This document shows, piece after piece, positions 42,815-52,157 of a stretch of 64,000 bases of DNA. The notes beneath the pieces were generated by a model, which made no database searches, was not told the DNA's origin, and worked only from the letters and a program-made list of their open reading frames with translations. Numbering within the stretch: the first letter of the stretch is position 1; each line of letters starts with the position of its first letter. The position numbers were made by a program, and so were the translations under genes. Source of the DNA: Isochrysis galbana (taxonomy: Eukaryota > Haptophyta > Isochrysidales > Isochrysidaceae); NCBI GenBank assembly GCA_018136815.1, contig CM030936.1, positions 3,321,524-3,385,523 on the forward strand, read 5' to 3'.

Positions 42815-43090
42815 CCGCCTTAGCGGCGAGATGGCGAATGAATCGACGATAGTAGGAGCAAAGGCCGAGGAAAGATCGAACCGCTTCCAAGGAGTTGATG
42901 GATGACGGGTCGATGTCAGCGACAGCTGCGACCTTCTTCGGGTCCATCTTGAGACTTGAGACCTTCCCTCGAGACAACGTGGCCGAGGTAGGTATTCCGT
43001 AGAGGTGGCGAAAAAAACACACTTGGACATCTTGCAGCATTGGTCGTTTGCGATCCAGTTGTACTTGCGCATATCCCATGGCGGTTTGTG
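42815..43090 (-). pseudogene. Ty3/gypsy reverse transcriptase/RNase H junction relic
   Basis: Minus-strand frames, split by one frameshift, read KCVFF, then YLGHVVSREGLK, then MDPKKVAAVADIDPSS and VRSFLGLCSYYRRFIRHLA. These are the hallmark residues after the gypsy reverse transcriptase palm. The fragment joins LINE reverse transcriptase sequence at about 43090 with no spacer. Confidence 0.85.
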
Positions 43091-43738
43091 ACACATTTGT
43101 GATCCCATTCGTAAGCCCTGGAACTTGGCCTCGTTTGTTTTGCCTCCCGAGGCTCTTTCATGCGCTCGTACCCATACTAAAGCTCGTTTTAGGCTCGTGT
43201 AGTCTCTTGCGATGAGTGCCGTGTCGTCCGCGAATTGGCTGATTCTTAGGTCGTACCCGTTGAGGTCTACTCCCCGTATGTCGGGGTCTCCGTTTATCGC
43301 TCGGGTGAGCGCTTCTGTCGTGAGAAGAAAGGTGAGCGGTGAAAGTGGGCATCCCTGGGGCATCCCGCTTCCTATCGTGAAGGGGTAGCTCCGGCCGCCG
43401 TTGATTTTGATCGTGCGGATCGGTCTTGCCTCCTCGCTCGTGAGCGCTTTGGCTAGATGTTGAAAGTCCGGCCCGAAGTTGAGCAGTCGGAGTGCTAAGT
43501 AGTAAAATTCCCAGCTGACTCTATCGAAAGCTTTTTCCCAATCGAGTGCCAGGAGGAGGCCCGGCTCTCCAGTTTCGTCGAGGTATGCCCTCGTTAGTTG
43601 CAGAAGGTGGGTGGCTTCGCTTATCAGTCTCCTAGCTAGGCACGAAGCCTAGTTGGTTGTCTGAGATAATGTTGCCTATAGCTTTGCTAAGTCTGTTTGT
43701 TAGTATTTTCGCCAGAATTTTATAGTCGCTTTGCAGTA

Positions 43739-44493
43739 CAACTAAGTTTATACTTAGCTCGCCCATGGGGGGGCACGAGCCCCCCCCTCTCTCCACTCCT
43801 CCCCCGCCATGGGGGAGGAACCACCCATCCTCCTGGCACGCCTGATGGCTTGCCAGGAGGCCACTGCCCTGCTGACCCTCTCTCCCACTGACAGGCTCGC
43901 CTGATTCGCCCATCCTGGCCCGGCGTGGCCAGCCCATTGCTCCAACCCCTCCTCCCCCCCTGTTCGACAGGCAGACAGGTGCAGCGTGGGGGCCCCTGAG
44001 GCTCAGGAGCGCCAGCGAGGGAGAGGCAGGGGAGGCCAGGGCCCAGCCCCAGCCTCCTCTGCCCCCTGAGCTGGCCTCCATGAGCCTCCAGGGTCGCCAA
44101 TGGGCAGCTGCAGGCCTGCCGCAGGCGCGCCATCGCGCGTGCCGCAGGAGAGGGGAGAGAGAGCGCGGAGAAGGGGGTGGGCGGAGCGGAGCTCCGCCCA
44201 CCGAAAAATAGGTAAGTCCCGCACCTGTTTACAGGATAAGTCGGGACTGAGGTCGCCGCCCACTCGGAGACACAGGAGGAAGAGAGGGAACAGATCACCG
44301 GGGGGAGGCGCGGGCCACCGGACCATATCTAAGCCCTTCACCCCAATCCCCCTAGTAGTGCACGGGGGGAGCCGCCTGATGGCGGGGGGAGAAGGGCTGG
44401 GAGCGTGGGGGTGTAGAAAGTTTTCCTACGTGAGTAGAAAGTAGAGGGTCCACGGCTGCGTGCGCGGTGAGACTATTAAAAGGTTTAATTTAA
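43739..44493 (+). mobile_element. Non-autonomous retroelement, 755 bp, 20-bp target duplication
   Basis: TTTATAGTCGCTTTGCAGTA lies at 43719-43738 and again at 44494-44513. The body matches the element at 31187-32007 almost end to end (AAGTTTATACTTAGCTCGCC start; CCCCCTAGTAGTGCACGGGG and AGACTATTAAAAGG end). It interrupts the LINE reverse transcriptase. The long duplication indicates target-primed reverse transcription, hence LINE enzymes. Confidence 0.88.
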
Positions 44494-44602
44494 TTTATAG
44501 TCGCTTTGCAGTAGTGTTATAGGCCTATAGTTTTTGGGGTCGCGCGCATCCCCCTTTTCGTATAGAAGTATTATGTCTCCCTCCCTCATGGTATACGGGA
44601 TA

Positions 44603-45840
44603 TATAATCTATCTGAGCATTAGTACCACTACTCTCACTAGCCCGGTACTAACACGACAGCCCTCAGCGCACCTGCCCGTACACCTTGGCGCGTGCTGTT
44701 GTCACAGATACATACTCCTATGCACCCTTCCACATCTCCCCCCTCGCAGGCCCCCGGCTCCCATTCTAACTCCCCACAAGTTAAAATGAGGGAAAACCCA
44801 TTGAGGCGGTCCGGTCGACGCCGGCCGACTCTCCGGGAAAAAGCACCGGGGGGGGGGGGAGGAACCTCTCGTCAAAAAAGGAGAACGGCCCTTACAGCTC
44901 GCGCCGCGAGCGGTCCTCGAAGAAATAAATGTCTGCGCCCCCCGATACCTGCCACAGGTAGGCCCAGGTCAATCCTTTTAGCAAAAGTCGCCCAAACTTG
45001 TCGGCCCCAGTTTATCTTAATAAAACGTCTTGTTTACGTGAGTAAGAAAAATTTTCTGTGAAAAGGCAGGGGAACGTGACCATATTGTATTCTACTGTAG
45101 GGGGGGGGCATTTTACTCCTAGATAGGGGGTTATACGATTAGAAAGGGGGGTCGCCCGCCCCCAAACTTGTGGCTCACTTGTAGAGAGGGCCCAAACTTG
45201 TGACAAGTTGGAGCAGCCGCCCAAACTTGCAGAAAAATTTGCAAAAGGATTGACCTGGGCCTAGCCACAGGGACGTCTTGAGCCACTCCCTTCTTCTCGC
45301 CTCTCCTGTCGCCAGCCGCCCCCCTTCGCCCGTTTGCTAACGCAAACGGGGCTCGTTTCTCACCACACTCCGTCGGGGGGGGTGCAAATCCCCCCCTCTC
45401 CCTCGTTCCATTCTCTTCCGCCCCGGTCCCTGCGGCGCGTCGCCATGCGGCGCGCCATGGCCTGCTCTCAGAGGTCCTTCAGGGGCGCCCAGAGGGCCAG
45501 CAAGGGCAGCTCAGGGGGCAGTGGAGGCTGGGGCTCAGCCCCTGGCCCCCCCTGCCTCTCCCTCGCTCGCCTCGCTGGCCTTGGGTGCCGCCCTGAGGCC
45601 CCTGTCTGCCTGGCGACCAGGGATGGGGGGGGGAGTCAGTACGAGAGCAGGCCCATGCGGGCCTGGGAGTGCGGCTCGCGGCCCGCGCCCACTAGGGGTC
45701 TGGGCTGTATTGATGAGTGCCCTGCCCCTGCCAGAGGGCAGGGGCTGGGGTTGAATGTACGGGCCCACCCCGGGGGGTGTCCGCAATGGAGAGAGGGGGG
45801 CGCGAGGCCCCCATTGACCCCCACTTATACAAGTAGGTTG
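44603..45840. mobile_element. Non-autonomous element, 1238 bp, 17-bp target duplication
   Basis: TCATGGTATACGGGATA is at 44586-44602 and 45841-45857. The left end (CTGAGCATTAGTACCACTAC and on) matches the LINE-type leader at 37548. The right 530 bp (45310-45840) is the GC-rich element found also at 5560, 14310, 16010 and 50880. A hAT-like MITE sits inside (44959-45263). No coding capacity. Confidence 0.85.
44959..45263. mobile_element. hAT-like MITE, 305 bp, 8-bp target duplication
   Basis: Perfect 21-bp inverted repeats start TAGGCCCAGGTCAATCC (44959) and end at 45263. GCCACAGG flanks both sides (44951-44958, 45264-45271). CCCAAACTTG occurs four times inside (44991, 45161, 45191, 45220), like the subterminal transposase sites of hAT elements. 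Confidence 0.88.
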
Positions 45841-46189
45841 TCATGGTATACGGGATAAGGCCTGTGTCGAATGTTTGGTTGTATGGGTCCGTTAGGATCG
45901 GTGCTACTAGCTTCTCGTGCGTCTTATATACTTCCGCCGGTATCCCATCCGGACCCGCGCTCTTGCCGGGGCCTATGCTCCGAATGGCTAGTAGAGCCTC
46001 GTCTACTGTGATGCGCCCCTCTAGTCGGCGTTTGTCGAGTTCGGTGAGGGGCCGGTCGGATAATGTGTTTTCGAGCTCGGGTTCCCTTCTCGATTCTTTG
46101 GGGGAGTATAGCCAGGAGTAGTATGTTCTGAATTCTCTTCGAATGCCGTCGTCGGACATGGTCGTGTCGTGGTCAGGATAGTTAGAGCA

Positions 46190-46500
46190 ACCGACTCGCT
46201 CGCCAAACACCTTGAAGAAAGAAGCAAGAACCTACGTACAAGCCAAGGGTCAAGGGCAGCGGACCTACAGAACGTGAGAGGAAGTGTCCGCACGCCAACG
46301 CGAACGCCAAACGCGGGGAGAACGAAATCCTAACCAGACTGAGCAGAACCTATGACCTATGAAGATGAAGAACAGGACTGGACGACAATGAAATCTCATG
46401 GACACATCCATCTCATGCATCGTGGATGCTCATTCTAACCTTTGTATATTTATACTGAGGTCTCTGCTTCTCACTTCCCGCTCGCGGCCGTTTCGAGTCC
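46190..46500 (-). repeat. Gypsy-type LTR fragment, reverse orientation
   Basis: On the minus strand it reads GTTTGGCGTTCGCGTTGGCG, TTCCTCTCACGTTCTGTAGG and CAAGGTGTTTGGCGAGCGAG, matching 1700-1845. AGTATAAATATAC at about 46447 is a likely TATA region. Confidence 0.65.
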
Positions 46501-46539
46501 GCGCGAGGCATGAGGCATTCTTGCGGCACAGAAATGTGT

Positions 46540-46616
46540 CGCATCCGCGATCGACCTTTTTGTTTTAGAAGTCGTCTGCGTTTCTATGTCTATGTCCCCT
46601 CCTTGTAGGCTAGTTA
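46540..46616 (+). mobile_element. LTR fragment, second family (continues at 48211)
   Basis: It starts TGTCGCATCCGCGATCGACC and ends TTGTAGGCTAGTTA, where a LINE is inserted. After the LINE the sequence goes on TCGTCGCATCATCCTACATT, matching 16490-16535. Confidence 0.65.
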
Positions 46617-48210
46617 ACGCCGAAGAAATTCAACGATATCACCCCCCGGCGCGGTGGGAGAACGGATACAAAGGACCCAAATATATGGAGTACCCGTTAG
46701 CAGACGAATACGCAATACAAAAGGGAAAAATCACGCTTGACGCGATCACAGTTTCCGACATTGCAAAGATCGCGCTCAAAGCAGCACGCCGCAACGACTC
46801 GCAGACAGCCAGAAAGGCGTGGGAAAACCGCCTCGACATCACCAAAAACGACTGGAAGCACATAGCCAGGTTGTACACCCTGCCGTTGCTAAAACACACC
46901 GACAAACACCCACACTTCAAACACATCACTCACAGGAGGATAGGTACCAAGAACAGATTCGAGAACAGCACAACGAAAAAATGCAGAATGTGCGACAAAT
47001 ACCAAGAAGACTCGTGCCACCTAGCGTGGTGCCCCGCGACGAGGAAAATCTTCGACACACTAGATGCAATCGCTAACTACACCCCAAAACCAAACAGGCC
47101 AAAAAAACAGAAAATAAAAGACAAACTGTTTGCATACCCGGCAGAATCCACGCCCGATAGCCTGAAAACCCTCTACGTAATAGCATCCCAGATGGGACAA
47201 TAGGCTTCTAATAGGTTCTATTAAGAGGTCAAGAGGCCTACCAGACCTGTTACCTGTTAATAGGTAATAGGTAAAAAAAAACTTTCAATATTCTATATTC
47301 TCGCCTCGCGCGTGGCTATAGGCCTATACTATAGGTACCGCTATCGTAGCCACGCCCAAATCATCTCGTATCCCTTCCTCTCCCTAGTAACTTAGCTCAG
47401 AAGTCAGAAGCCAATCATATTCATAATATACATCACATACTCATACATCTATCTTATTAGTAAAATGAGTTTTATTTTGACCTGTTACGGACCTATTGCG
47501 ACCTGTCAATAGGTCCTCTTAATAGGAATAGGCCCCCGAAACCTGTTGACCTTGTACCTGTTGTCCCATCCGGGAATAGCATGGAGATACATAATAAGAG
47601 ACTTCTACAGAATAGAGTTCGAATCACACACATACCACTACATACCGGTCTTAGAATCCACGCTAATAAGGTTCACAACCTTGGTGAGGAGCATTGCCCC
47701 GTCAAACGGCCACCACCGAATGCGCACACGCACGGCGGCCCAGGGCAGAAAACCTAAGCTAAAGACTAAAGAAACCGCTAGAGCTTAGCGCCCCCATCTT
47801 TATAGAAAACGACAAAGGAAACCTAAAGCTGAATGACAACCTCGGCCTCGTGGCAGAGGCAATCGGCATAGCCGGAAAGCTCGCCTGAAGGAGAGGCGCG
47901 TCTCCCTCCACGCAGACATCCCAGAAAGAAAAGACGGGAGCCGCGAACAAAGACGACGCAGCAACAACGAACCGCTTACACCAACACAGCGAGAAACGGG
48001 CCACCTAGAGGCACAGGAGGAAGGCGTGAACAGACCACTAGAGGCCGGTGCACCCCCGCCCTACCCAACCCCCCCCACAACCTGGGCCCCTAAGTAGAGC
48101 ACGAGGGGAGATGCCGCAAGGCGGGAAGCGAGGGAGAGGAAGGGAAATGGGCGTGGCTACGATAGACAGCTACATAGCCGCGCGCGAGGTGAGGAATTTA
48201 AAAGGTTTTT
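46617..48210 (+). mobile_element. 5'-truncated LINE with 3' tail, 14-bp target duplication, itself interrupted
   Basis: TTGTAGGCTAGTTA is at 46603-46616 and 48211-48224. The coding part starts within ORF2 (46617-47186, resuming 47575-47788). It holds KHIARLYTLPLLKHTDKHPH, THRRIGTKNRF, a zinc knuckle CRMCDKYQEDSCHLAWC and the C-terminal AWRYIIRDFYRIEF block. The 3' tail ends GGTGAGGAATTTAAAAGG and a T-run. A hAT-like MITE lies at 47187-47574. The reverse transcriptase is absent, as expected for a 5'-truncated copy. Confidence 0.88.
47187..47574. mobile_element. hAT-like MITE, 388 bp, 8-bp target duplication
   Basis: AATAGCAT flanks both sides (47179-47186, 47575-47582). The inverted ends CCCAGATGGGACAATAGG and CCCGGATGGGACAACAGG share the C(C/T)AGATGGGA core of the MITE at 8501. 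It carries AGGTCCTATT-like subterminal words and a reverse LINE-type tail (47272-47395). Removing it and one duplication restores the LINE frame (LYVIA-WRYII). Confidence 0.85.
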
Positions 48211-48224
48211 TTGTAGGCTAGTTA

Positions 48225-49288
48225 TCGTCGCATCATCCTACATTCGCCCTCTTTGCGTACTGCGTGGTGCGAGAGCGGTGAAGGCGTGAGTGAGGCAAGT
48301 GCACGTAGCAGCGGGCAGCGGGCTCGTGGCTCGTGGTGGGCGGCAATGCAGCTAAAAGTGCAGCCCTATACGTGTGAGTGCGATGTGCAGCCGGCGGCAC
48401 GTGTGCAGTGTTGCTGGACTCATGCTGTTGTGTCCCTCGCGGGCTGTGATGGGTGAGGAATGCACGATTGCGCTTTCGTGGAGTGAGAGTGAGAGGTTGT
48501 GTGGAGTGTTGATATGATGCCAACCGTAAAGTTGTCCCACATTAATCGGCACAGCGGGCACGCAGCACCTGATACTGAGAGCAGATGTACACCGGCGGCG
48601 AGCGCCCCGCGCTACACACATGTCGCGCCATCTCGTGAAGTGTATGAGCGCTCCCGACTCCCTACAGTGAGTGAGTGGGAGACGAAGACGAAGCAGGAAC
48701 AGAGGCAGCTCAGCAGAGGGATGGTGGGCGGTGGGCGAGGGCGTCGAGAACTGCTCACCGGCCACGGCAGTGGTCCGGCAGTGGTCCAAGATAATGTGCC
48801 ACCATGGCCTCGCGACTCCCTCTCTCTCCCAGTCCACCAGAGCCCTTACTCCTCTCGCCTCGCGCGCTATTGTTAGACTTTTGTATAGCCGTTTTGGGCC
48901 CGCTCCACCTGCTGCGACGGTCGTGTGAGAACGACGCGTGCGCGACGGAGCAACGCTGGCAGGGCAGTGTGCCTGCGGTTCTGTCTCACCTGTGGGAGCC
49001 CTGTGGCAGCCCGCATAGTGGCTAGGCCAGATGTGTCGGATCAGCCCGATGTGAAAGCGGGAGCCCTGCCGGCACTTTCCAAAAATAGAACGTCAAACTT
49101 TTGGCAGCGAGGGGTAGAGTAGAGTAGAGTAGGAGATAGTATGATAGTATGGAGTGAGAAAGCACGGCAGGCAGGCCCTGCTGGCTGGGAGAGGCAAGGC
49201 GGAGAGGAGGGGGCGCGCGCGGGGGGGGGGGGGGGGGGGGGGGAGCCCAAAGGGGCAGAAGGGCGTGGGACGTGGCGAAGGGTCAAGA
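48225..49288. other. LTR remainder and upstream region of the transporter gene
   Basis: 48225-48300 continues the LTR of 46540. The rest has no recognised gene. A 23-base poly-G run lies at 49221-49243, 45 bp before the proposed start codon at 49289. Confidence 0.45.
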
Positions 49289-50692
49289 ATGAGGGAGACA
49301 AGATGCGATTGTACTGCTTGTCCGGCAGCCCTGCACCAATCTCAGCTCGAGCGAGGGGTACGCATCCTCGCATACTGGCTCGTCACCTTTGCAACCCTCG
49401 GCATGCAGTATGCGTTTGGGCCCATCTTTGTCATGCTCCTCGAAGCGCTCGGTGGGGGGCGCGGTGTTACCGCATTGGTAGGCAGCTTATCGGTCGGTAT
49501 TATGGATGGCCTGGGCGGCATCTTCTCTGGATGGGTCGTCCTAGCCATTGGGGCTCGGCGGAGTGGCCTCTTGGGCGCAGCCTTGGCAGCTTTGGGATGG
49601 GGCCTGTCTGCTCTTGTGCAAGAGTCGTGGCAGCTCCTGCTGAGCTTCTCGTGCCTCGTGGGGATGGGTCACTCACTAGGGTTGTACGCCGCGGTGATGA
49701 CCATCAACCGTTGGTTTTCTCGCAGACTCGCACTGGCCCATGCAGCAGGTACTACTGGCGGCGCGTTCGCCCCTTTCTTGTGCGGTTTGTTTGCGCCAGC
49801 ACTTGCGGGTGCTGTCGGATGGCGCATGGCCATGGTTGTGTTTTCCGCCGTAAACGGTACTATACTAGCTCTCGCTGCGCTGATGCTTACGCCGCCTCGA
49901 TCGTCGACGCTGGAGACGTTCCCGGAGACATGTGCCGTGACGCGATGTGCCTCAGATTCCGAACAGGGAGAGCAAATGACACAGGCCCAAGCACACAGGG
50001 CGGGGCTTGGGAATGCTGGAAGCGAGGACGCGGGTCTAAGCGAACTCTGGAAGTTCAGCTGTCTGCATCGTCAGCTACATTTGGTAGCTTTCAGCTATTT
50101 CACGTTCGGCCTGGGCTGTTGGATCTCCGTTGTGCACGTGGTACAGTTGGCCTTGGATCAAGGTATTCCAGAAACCGAAGCATCTCGCTTGACCATGTAC
50201 TTGTCGATTGGCTCGCTTACAATGCGTGTTCCCTTTGGGCTAGGTGCCGACGCATTTGGGCGGTCAAGAAGCGTGGCATTTGCGAGCGTCTGCTTATGTG
50301 CCATCCACTTGAGTGCTGCCTTTCCCATCACTATCTCCTCCCCGAGGTTCCTCGTTGGATATGCGCTTAGTGTTGGAGGTTTGAATGGTGGGGTACTGGC
50401 TATCTTGCTAACGATACCGACTGAACTTGATATTCCACGACGCTTCGTCAACATCTTGTCGGCGTCACTTTCTTCTCCCCTCGGGATGGGAATGGTGGCG
50501 GGACCCCCTATTGCCTCCGTGATGCAGGAACGCCTCGGAAGCTACTCACCTGCGATGCTCTTTGCCGCAAGCAGCTTCGCGGTTAGCGCCTTATCGTTAT
50601 GCTACGTGATGGCTTTCACCCCAATGTTGGGATTGGGTAAATGCAGGGCGGCAGTATGCCGCCATCCGGCAAAGTCAAAGGTCACAGCGTAA
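49289..50692 (+). CDS. Major facilitator superfamily transporter, monocarboxylate-transporter-like (467 aa)
   Basis: ATG 49289 (MRETRCDC) is the first start after a poly-G run; the frame is open further left but only through Gly/Arg-rich sequence. Twelve hydrophobic segments can be traced in two halves: FATLGMQYAFGPIFVMLLEA, SVGIMDGLGGIFSGWVVL, GLLGAALAALGWGLSAL, SFSCLVGMGHSLGLYAAV, GGAFAPFLCGLFAPAL and MAMVVFSAVNGTILALAAL. A polar loop of about 80 residues follows, then six more segments. The pattern FGPIFVMLLE...GR..VTALVGS, the RWF..RRLALAHAAG motif and the loop length fit the SLC16/oxalate-formate branch. Proton-linked uptake or export of monocarboxylates is the usual role; the substrate is not readable. 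Confidence 0.85.
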   Translation: MRETRCDCTACPAALHQSQLERGVRILAYWLVTFATLGMQYAFGPIFVMLLEALGGGRGVTALVGSLSVGIMDGLGGIFSGWVVLAIGARRSGLLGAALAALGWGLSALVQESWQLLLSFSCLVGMGHSLGLYAAVMTINRWFSRRLALAHAAGTTGGAFAPFLCGLFAPALAGAVGWRMAMVVFSAVNGTILALAALMLTPPRSSTLETFPETCAVTRCASDSEQGEQMTQAQAHRAGLGNAGSEDAGLSELWKFSCLHRQLHLVAFSYFTFGLGCWISVVHVVQLALDQGIPETEASRLTMYLSIGSLTMRVPFGLGADAFGRSRSVAFASVCLCAIHLSAAFPITISSPRFLVGYALSVGGLNGGVLAILLTIPTELDIPRRFVNILSASLSSPLGMGMVAGPPIASVMQERLGSYSPAMLFAASSFAVSALSLCYVMAFTPMLGLGKCRAAVCRHPAKSKVTA

Positions 50693-50879
50693 TAGATTGG
50701 ATTGGACGCCTGCTGGTTGCTAGTAGCAGTAGCTTATTGTTTGTAGTGTGCGGTAATAATGCGCATGGTTTGTGTTGCTTTTGCACCTAGCGATAGCGCA
50801 GCACAAACCACGCTCGCCCGCCCAGCACGTCTTTTTATATGTTATCTCACAAGCCTAAGTTTATACTTGGTTCAGCATC
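50693..50879. other. Short intergenic interval
   Basis: Presumed 3' flank of the transporter gene; no feature seen. Confidence 0.4.
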
Positions 50880-51500
50880 ACAACTAAGTTGGTACGCACG
50901 CGCGGCGAGATTGCTAATTAGTATTTTTTATAGTAGTACTTTGTTCAGCATGGGGGGGCGGCTTCGCGTCCCCCTCTCAGGCACCAATTCCCTTCCGGGG
51001 GGCCTGTCAGTCAACCCCTTGCTCTGCCTTCTGGCTTCAGGCATGGGCAGGGCAATCAACACAACCACCCAGTCCCCTAGTGGGCGCGGGTTGCGAGCCG
51101 CACTCCTAGGCCCGCTGTGGCCTGCTCTCGTACTGACTCCCCCCCCCCATCATCCCTGGTCGCCAGGCAGACAAGGGCCTCTAGGCGGCACCCAGCACCC
51201 AAGGCCAGCGAGGCGAACGAGGGAGAGGCAGGGGGGGGCAGGGGGTGAGCCCCAGCCTCCACTGCCCCCTGAGCTGCCCTTGCTAGCCCTCTGGGTGCCC
51301 CCGAAGGACCTCTAAGAGGCCAGGCCGTGGTGGCGCGCCGCATCGCGAGCGCGCCGCAGGGAGAGAGGTGGAAGAGAGTGAAGCGAGGGAGAGGGGGGGA
51401 TTTGCACCCCCCCGATGGAGTGTGGTGAGAAACGAGACCCGTTTGGGTTAGCAAACGGGCGGGGAGGGGCGGCTGGCGACAGGAGGGAGATGGGAAGGGA
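50880..51500. repeat. GC-rich non-autonomous element, copy E
   Basis: Reverse relative to 44603-45840. It shares GGGCGCGGGTTGCGAGCCGC, GGTCGCCAGGCAGACA, the GGAGAGGCAGG block, ATTTGCACCCCCCCGATGGA and GTTTGGGTTAGCAAACGGGC. A second TTTATACTTGGTTCAGCATC end lies at about 50858. Confidence 0.7.
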
Positions 51501-51965
51501 GCGGCTCAAGATCAAGACCTCTTGGCTCTTGGGATACCCCCGTGGCGCTGATACTAATATACTAATAGCTGACGCCCCACCATCGCCATCGTTGGTTTGT
51601 AGTGTTGCACTTAAACGTGAACGCGAAAACAATATCTCCTATGAGTTGCTGGCCTCTCTTCACTCCGCTTTCGCATAGTCGCAATGGACAATGGCCATAG
51701 TGCGCCAACTGACCAATGATCAATGATGCACACTATGCCTATGACGAAAGAGTGAAAGTAAAAAACTAGCACATCCAAACATTTCATCAAATTCCAGATC
51801 CGCACTTTCAAGAAATCAACCCATCCACGGCCACGATCGAGGGGCCAGAGTGCTCTACGTGCCAACTAGTGCTTATCCACTCATGGCAGAGCCTACTCGA
51901 AATTGTGGCGGCGTCTTGCAAGCCGATGAGCACTCTGAGTCGCCCAGCTGACACAAGCGTTCACT
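51501..51965. other. Downstream of the metallothionein-like gene, no gene recognised
   Basis: Lower GC than its surroundings; frames are short. It would include the 3' UTR of the minus-strand gene. Confidence 0.4.
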
Positions 51966-52157
51966 TCACTTGCGGAGGAAAGCGATGGCGAGCGTTGCAC
52001 CAACAGCGGCCACGACGGCCGCGCCAAGGTAAAGCTTATTGTAGAAGAGCGCTTCCTTCTTTGCGGCACACGTTTCAGGAGAGCAGGCACACTTCCTGCT
52101 GCCGCACCCACAGCTTCCGTCCTTGCACGAGCATTTTGGTCCGCAATTGCACGGCAT
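51966..52157 (-). CDS. Metallothionein-like protein with C-terminal membrane anchor (63 aa)
   Basis: The first 30 residues contain nine cysteines, at 3, 5, 9, 11, 16, 18, 23, 25 and 30, so there are four CxC pairs plus one (CNCGPKCSC, CGCGS, CACSPETC). Nine cysteines in CxC pairs is the count of a metallothionein beta domain, which holds three divalent metal ions. A short charged linker (KKEALFYNK) leads to a hydrophobic helix (LGAAVVAAVGATLAIAFL, about 43-61) and a basic end (RK), the layout of a tail-anchored protein. Start ATG 52157 and the stop are in one exon. Metal storage or delivery at an organelle surface is inference. The frame is complete and its composition is unlike that of its neighbours. 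Confidence 0.78.
   Translation of the reverse strand: MPCNCGPKCSCKDGSCGCGSRKCACSPETCAAKKEALFYNKLYLGAAVVAAVGATLAIAFLRK

Larger units (their letters stand above)
43091..46178 (-). pseudogene. LINE reverse transcriptase, split by two nested insertions
   Basis: The coding pieces on the minus strand are 46178-45841, 44602-44494 and 43738-43091. When the insertions 44603-45840 and 43739-44493 and one copy of each target duplication are set aside, the pieces read as one frame. The order is SIGPGKSAGPDGIPAEVYK, KGDARDPKNYRPITLL, then LGFVP and a FADDTALI catalytic box in the last piece. A TAG (43637) and the short conserved gap near LGFVP...GEA show decay. These motifs are those of non-LTR reverse transcriptases; the same family has a longer copy at 58760-60516. 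The 5' part with the endonuclease is missing, and the 3' part is replaced by a gypsy relic. Confidence 0.85.
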
